A DNA stretch of 64,000 nucleotides, from NCBI GenBank assembly GCA_026168455.1, contig CM047431.1:47991466-48055465 (forward strand), given 5' to 3'. Under the pieces are notes generated by a model, which ran no database searches, was not told the origin of the DNA, and saw only the letters and a program-made list of their open reading frames with translations. Shown here piece after piece: positions 62,833-64,000 of the stretch. Each line of letters opens with the position of its first letter. Position 1 is the first letter of the stretch. Both the position numbers and the translations under genes were made by a program. This DNA comes from Theocolax elegans (taxonomy: Eukaryota > Arthropoda > Insecta > Hymenoptera > Cerocephalidae).

Positions 62833-62907
62833 ATGGTGAAAGGTAATCCACCGCCCAGTGGACCTGTACTGCTTCCACCTCTAATTCGAGGAGAATCCCA
62901 TCAGCAA
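62833..62907 (+). CDS. Possible first coding exon of an unrecognised gene
   Basis: ATG in an AAA-rich context (ATAAAATGG) opens 25 codons, reading MVKGNPPPSGPVLLPPLIRG and ending at a donor (CAA|GTAATT), phase 0. The codons are GC-richer than the surroundings and proline-rich, as in real coding sequence. An upstream untranslated exon with donor GTGAGT could end near 62705. I see no continuation before the end of the window, so the rest of the gene would lie beyond 64000 or behind a long intron. I do not recognise the product. Confidence 0.4.
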
Positions 62908-64000
62908 GTAATTGCAATGTTTTATCTATGTGCTTTGTTTATTTATTTATTTATATACAGGCAAATATCCCTTTAGATTGAAAATATAAAATTGCATTTA
63001 AATATGCATTATTCTTTTTAGTTTATTTCAAAAAGAATATTGATAAATTCGTGAATGTACTTACATGCGACAGCTTGTACAAGGAGAGTCTAAATCTTTC
63101 AGGAAAGGGATTGATCTCAAACTGAAGTATTTAAAAAATAAACTGTATATAACTTCTCCGAAATATGTATAAAGAGAAAAAAATTTCTAATAAACATAAA
63201 TTTACTACTGAAAAATATTCGAAAAATGATTAGGTTAGGAGTTGTATTTGAGCTCAAAATGTACGATTCAATGCAATTACATTTCCTTAAAAAATAGATG
63301 AATCATTAGTGTTTATTATTTATGCTTATATATTTCAAAAGATTTTTGTAACCTCATAATTATTATAGGCGTTTAAAAATTTAACGTAACTTATTCGCGA
63401 ATTATGTAAAACATTTGATCGATTAAAATACGAATTAGAGCTTTTGACTTAAGCTTTTTTAAATACTTTATAGGTTTCTTAGCACAGAAGTTATTTTAAT
63501 TTGTCAATAAAGATTCTTTTTCTCTAAATTATTTCAGAAAATATTTTTCTTCATTAAACAATCCTACCTATAATATCCTTTAGTTTTAAATCAATTGCGG
63601 ACTCTTACTTGTTAATTTGAATCTAATGAAAGATTATAGAACCATATATGAATATTTTAATAATTTATACTTTTGGTTAATTCTACCAAAATTGACGTAA
63701 CTTTTAACCTTGTAAAAACGGCCGACTCGTAGAGTCGGAATCGTCGCAGAGTTATGCCGCGTAAATAGTAATTTTTGGTTTACCGTGAATTTGCTGTAAA
63801 TAATATTTTTTAATGCATAAATAGTTTTGTTTATAATTTAGACTATTCTTCTCATAATATCATGAATATATTATGCTCCCATTTCCAGCTACATATATCG
63901 CTTAAGGGGGTGTCTTACACAATTAAAAATTCAAATTTCGCGCCATGAAATAGCAGACGATAAAATAAGTAATATAACAATTAATAAGAACAAATTTACG
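62908..64000. other. AT-rich DNA to the window end, with one short hairpin
   Basis: No supported gene. At 63722-63738, CCGACTC-GTA-GAGTCGG is a perfect 7-bp stem with a 3-base loop in an otherwise AT-rich stretch; its setting suggests a repeat fragment. If 62833-62907 is an exon, this is its first intron. Confidence 0.4.

Noticed and set aside
1..64000. CRISPR array, prokaryotic operon or phage-like defence system
   Set aside because: The window is eukaryotic with introns; the repeats are inverted or dispersed, not regularly spaced direct repeats with unique spacers.

Overview
The window is animal nuclear DNA and most likely comes from an insect. It is very AT-rich, its genes are split by short GT-AG introns, and its proteins match conserved animal families. 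The abundance of fold-back transposons and the Jockey-type retroelement fit an AT-rich insect genome. A hymenopteran is possible, but the sequence does not prove it. One 100-base run of N (4467-4566) is an assembly gap.

Layout. Positions 1-13,300 are a transposon-rich block. It holds half of a long palindromic element, a decayed duplicate of the LARP1 DM15 region, a LINE-like ORF1 fragment beside the gap, a TTAA-type MITE interrupted by a second MITE with a clean 8-bp target duplication, and a nearly full-length but broken Jockey-like retrotransposon (about 8047-12819). From 13.5 kb the gene-bearing part begins: Rsu1/icarus on the + strand (13738-16196, 8 exons), then the nuclear-envelope protein gene Nemp on the - strand (17352-20226, 8 exons, with one apparent 1-nt frameshift). 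Next comes lilipod, the LMBR1 homologue, on the - strand (23061-54065, 9 exons, 531 codons). Its first intron is 23.4 kb long. The transcription elongation factor gene Elof1 lies on the opposite strand inside lilipod intron 5 (27959-28299). The last complete gene is the deubiquitinase YOD1/OTU1 on the - strand (59111-60333, 3 exons). A possible first coding exon of an unrecognised + strand gene sits at 62833-62907.

The genes are housekeeping genes that need not work together: adhesion (Rsu1), nuclear envelope mechanics (Nemp), a nine-pass membrane protein linked to BMP signalling (lilipod), RNA polymerase II elongation (Elof1) and p97-linked deubiquitination (YOD1). There is no bacterial-style operon, CRISPR array or defence island.

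The unusual content is the collection of non-autonomous fold-back elements. At least eight distinguishable families occur, several in more than one copy, and many lie inside the transcribed first intron of lilipod, where they would form long RNA hairpins. One 685-bp element near 56 kb carries a tRNA-like sequence with recognisable A and B boxes and a T-run behind it. All exon coordinates below were read by hand from splice signals and reading-frame continuity.
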